Source: Porphyra umbilicalis
Taxonomy: Eukaryota; Rhodophyta; Bangiophyceae; Bangiales; Bangiaceae
Direction: 5' to 3'
Length of the DNA: 64,000 nucleotides
Assembly (NCBI GenBank): GCA_002049455.2
Contig: KV919032.1
Span: forward strand, 1-64,000
The position numbers and the translations under genes are program-made. Below the pieces are notes generated by a model. That model was not told the DNA's origin and made no database searches. It was given only the letters and a program-made list of their open reading frames with translations. This document shows, piece after piece, positions 63,435 through 64,000 of this stretch; position 1 is the first letter of the stretch, and each line of letters starts with the position of its first letter.

Positions 63435-64000
63435 ATGTGTTCCTTCTCCCAGTTTTCGGACCTGTCCAAGACCCTCGAATCGTACAAGGCCCCGACGACG
63501 AACGAGTCGCTGTGGGCGGTGGACGCGGGCCCCATGGCCTTTATTTGTTCGACGCCGACGGGCGCGCCGCGAAGCACCACCACCCTCGCCAACCACATGT
63601 TTGTGGCCGTACACGCGACGCGGCGCGGCGCGGGGTTGGCTGGCCACCGCATGGTCAACTACCGCGTGTTTGACAGTGACGTGTCGAGTATGCCCGGCAA
63701 CAGGAACGTGTACAACCATGTGACGCAGCCGACGGGTCGCGAGGTCGTCTATGCGGGCGACGGCATCCTGCGCCCCGAGCAGAAGCCGGTCAGCCTCTTG
63801 CGCGAGCTCATTCGACGCTTCACCAAACCGAGCGACGTCGTGTTGGACCTGTTTGCGGGCTCCTTTTCAACGGCGGACGCGTGCATCCAGACGCGGCGCC
63901 ACAGTTGGAGCTGTGACAAGGACCCCGTGGCGGTGCGGTTTGGCAAGCGACGCGTCTTTTCGTCTTTTGACCGCTTTTTGTCCTCGACGCACGACGGTCG
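63435..64000 (+). CDS. DNA methyltransferase-like protein (partial, runs off window)
   Basis: ATG 63435 opens MCSFSQFSDLSKTLESYKAP and the frame stays open to the window end. Near its end: LRPEQKPVSLLRELIRRF, then DVVLDLFAGSFSTADACIQT, then WSCDKDPVAVRFGKRRV. This is the C-terminal KP...LLxxLI and D-x-F-x-G-S SAM-binding signature of permuted (beta-class) N4/N6 amino-methyltransferases. The DPPY-type catalytic motif expected upstream is not clear; AVDAGPMAFICSTP occupies the place, so the enzyme may be divergent or inactive. It is separated from the ParB-like gene by two repeat arrays and is transcribed the other way. Confidence 0.65.
   Translation, partial: MCSFSQFSDLSKTLESYKAPTTNESLWAVDAGPMAFICSTPTGAPRSTTTLANHMFVAVHATRRGAGLAGHRMVNYRVFDSDVSSMPGNRNVYNHVTQPTGREVVYAGDGILRPEQKPVSLLRELIRRFTKPSDVVLDLFAGSFSTADACIQTRRHSWSCDKDPVAVRFGKRRVFSSFDRFLSSTHDG

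Noticed and set aside
51670-64000. Polinton or other capsid-bearing element
   Set aside because: A Ulp1-like protease and a methyltransferase-like gene alone are not enough; no polymerase B, integrase, packaging ATPase or capsid signature was seen.
1-64000. LTR retrotransposon or reverse transcriptase
   Set aside because: No YxDD reverse-transcriptase motif and no paired long terminal repeats were noticed in any supported ORF.

Overview
The window looks like nuclear DNA of a red alga, most like the very GC-rich, intron-poor bangiophytes (Porphyra/Pyropia type). This is inferred from content, not from any database match. The clearest clue is a tRNA-Tyr(GUA) gene at 42.3 kb with an anticodon-loop intron and a second, ectopic insertion in the D-loop, a peculiarity described from red algae. 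Other clues are extreme C/G homopolymers, very compact coding and a few short introns that mostly begin GTACGT.

Layout. 0-4.1 kb: a broken, transposase-like gene pair (minus). 4.6-7.6 kb: two unrecognised plus-strand ORFs. 8.1-15.8 kb: two related TIR DNA transposons, one intact (A, plus) and one decayed and inverted (B, minus), with matching termini and apparent 4-bp target duplications. 16.4-41.8 kb: mostly host genes: a membrane-anchored SNase-like protein (minus), a secreted Met/Pro-rich protein (plus, two exons), a five-exon Zn2Cys6/PAS transcription factor (minus), a small unknown protein (plus), a polo-like kinase (minus), a THYN1-type EVE protein (plus) and a PAP2 lipid phosphatase (minus). 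About 27.5-34.4 kb is gene-poor. Many host genes change frame exactly at C or G homopolymers, which points to indel errors rather than decay.

42.5-64 kb differs: intronless, mostly minus-strand genes, each behind a TATA box (GCCTATAAAAG-like) about 135-245 bp before the ATG. It holds a very large Fanzor (eukaryotic TnpB-like RNA-guided nuclease) with two zinc knuckles and a structured candidate omegaRNA at its 3' end, an LRR protein, a small basic protein, a Ulp1/C48-like cysteine protease, a large unknown ORF, a ParB/Srx-like protein, and the start of a DNA methyltransferase-like gene that runs off the window. Three long tandem arrays (52.9-54.2, 60.9-61.7, 62.6-63.4 kb) share a core palindrome and an inverted CCAAT box, and each lies upstream of a gene in the same orientation relative to it. 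Promoters themselves are duplicated (five copies of a 123-bp TATA unit at 49.5 kb; two of a 184-bp unit at 60.6 kb). Together these suggest a previously undescribed large mobile or acquired block built of promoter-array/gene cassettes around a Fanzor. Two MITE-like elements (50.9 and 62.1 kb) have landed in it.
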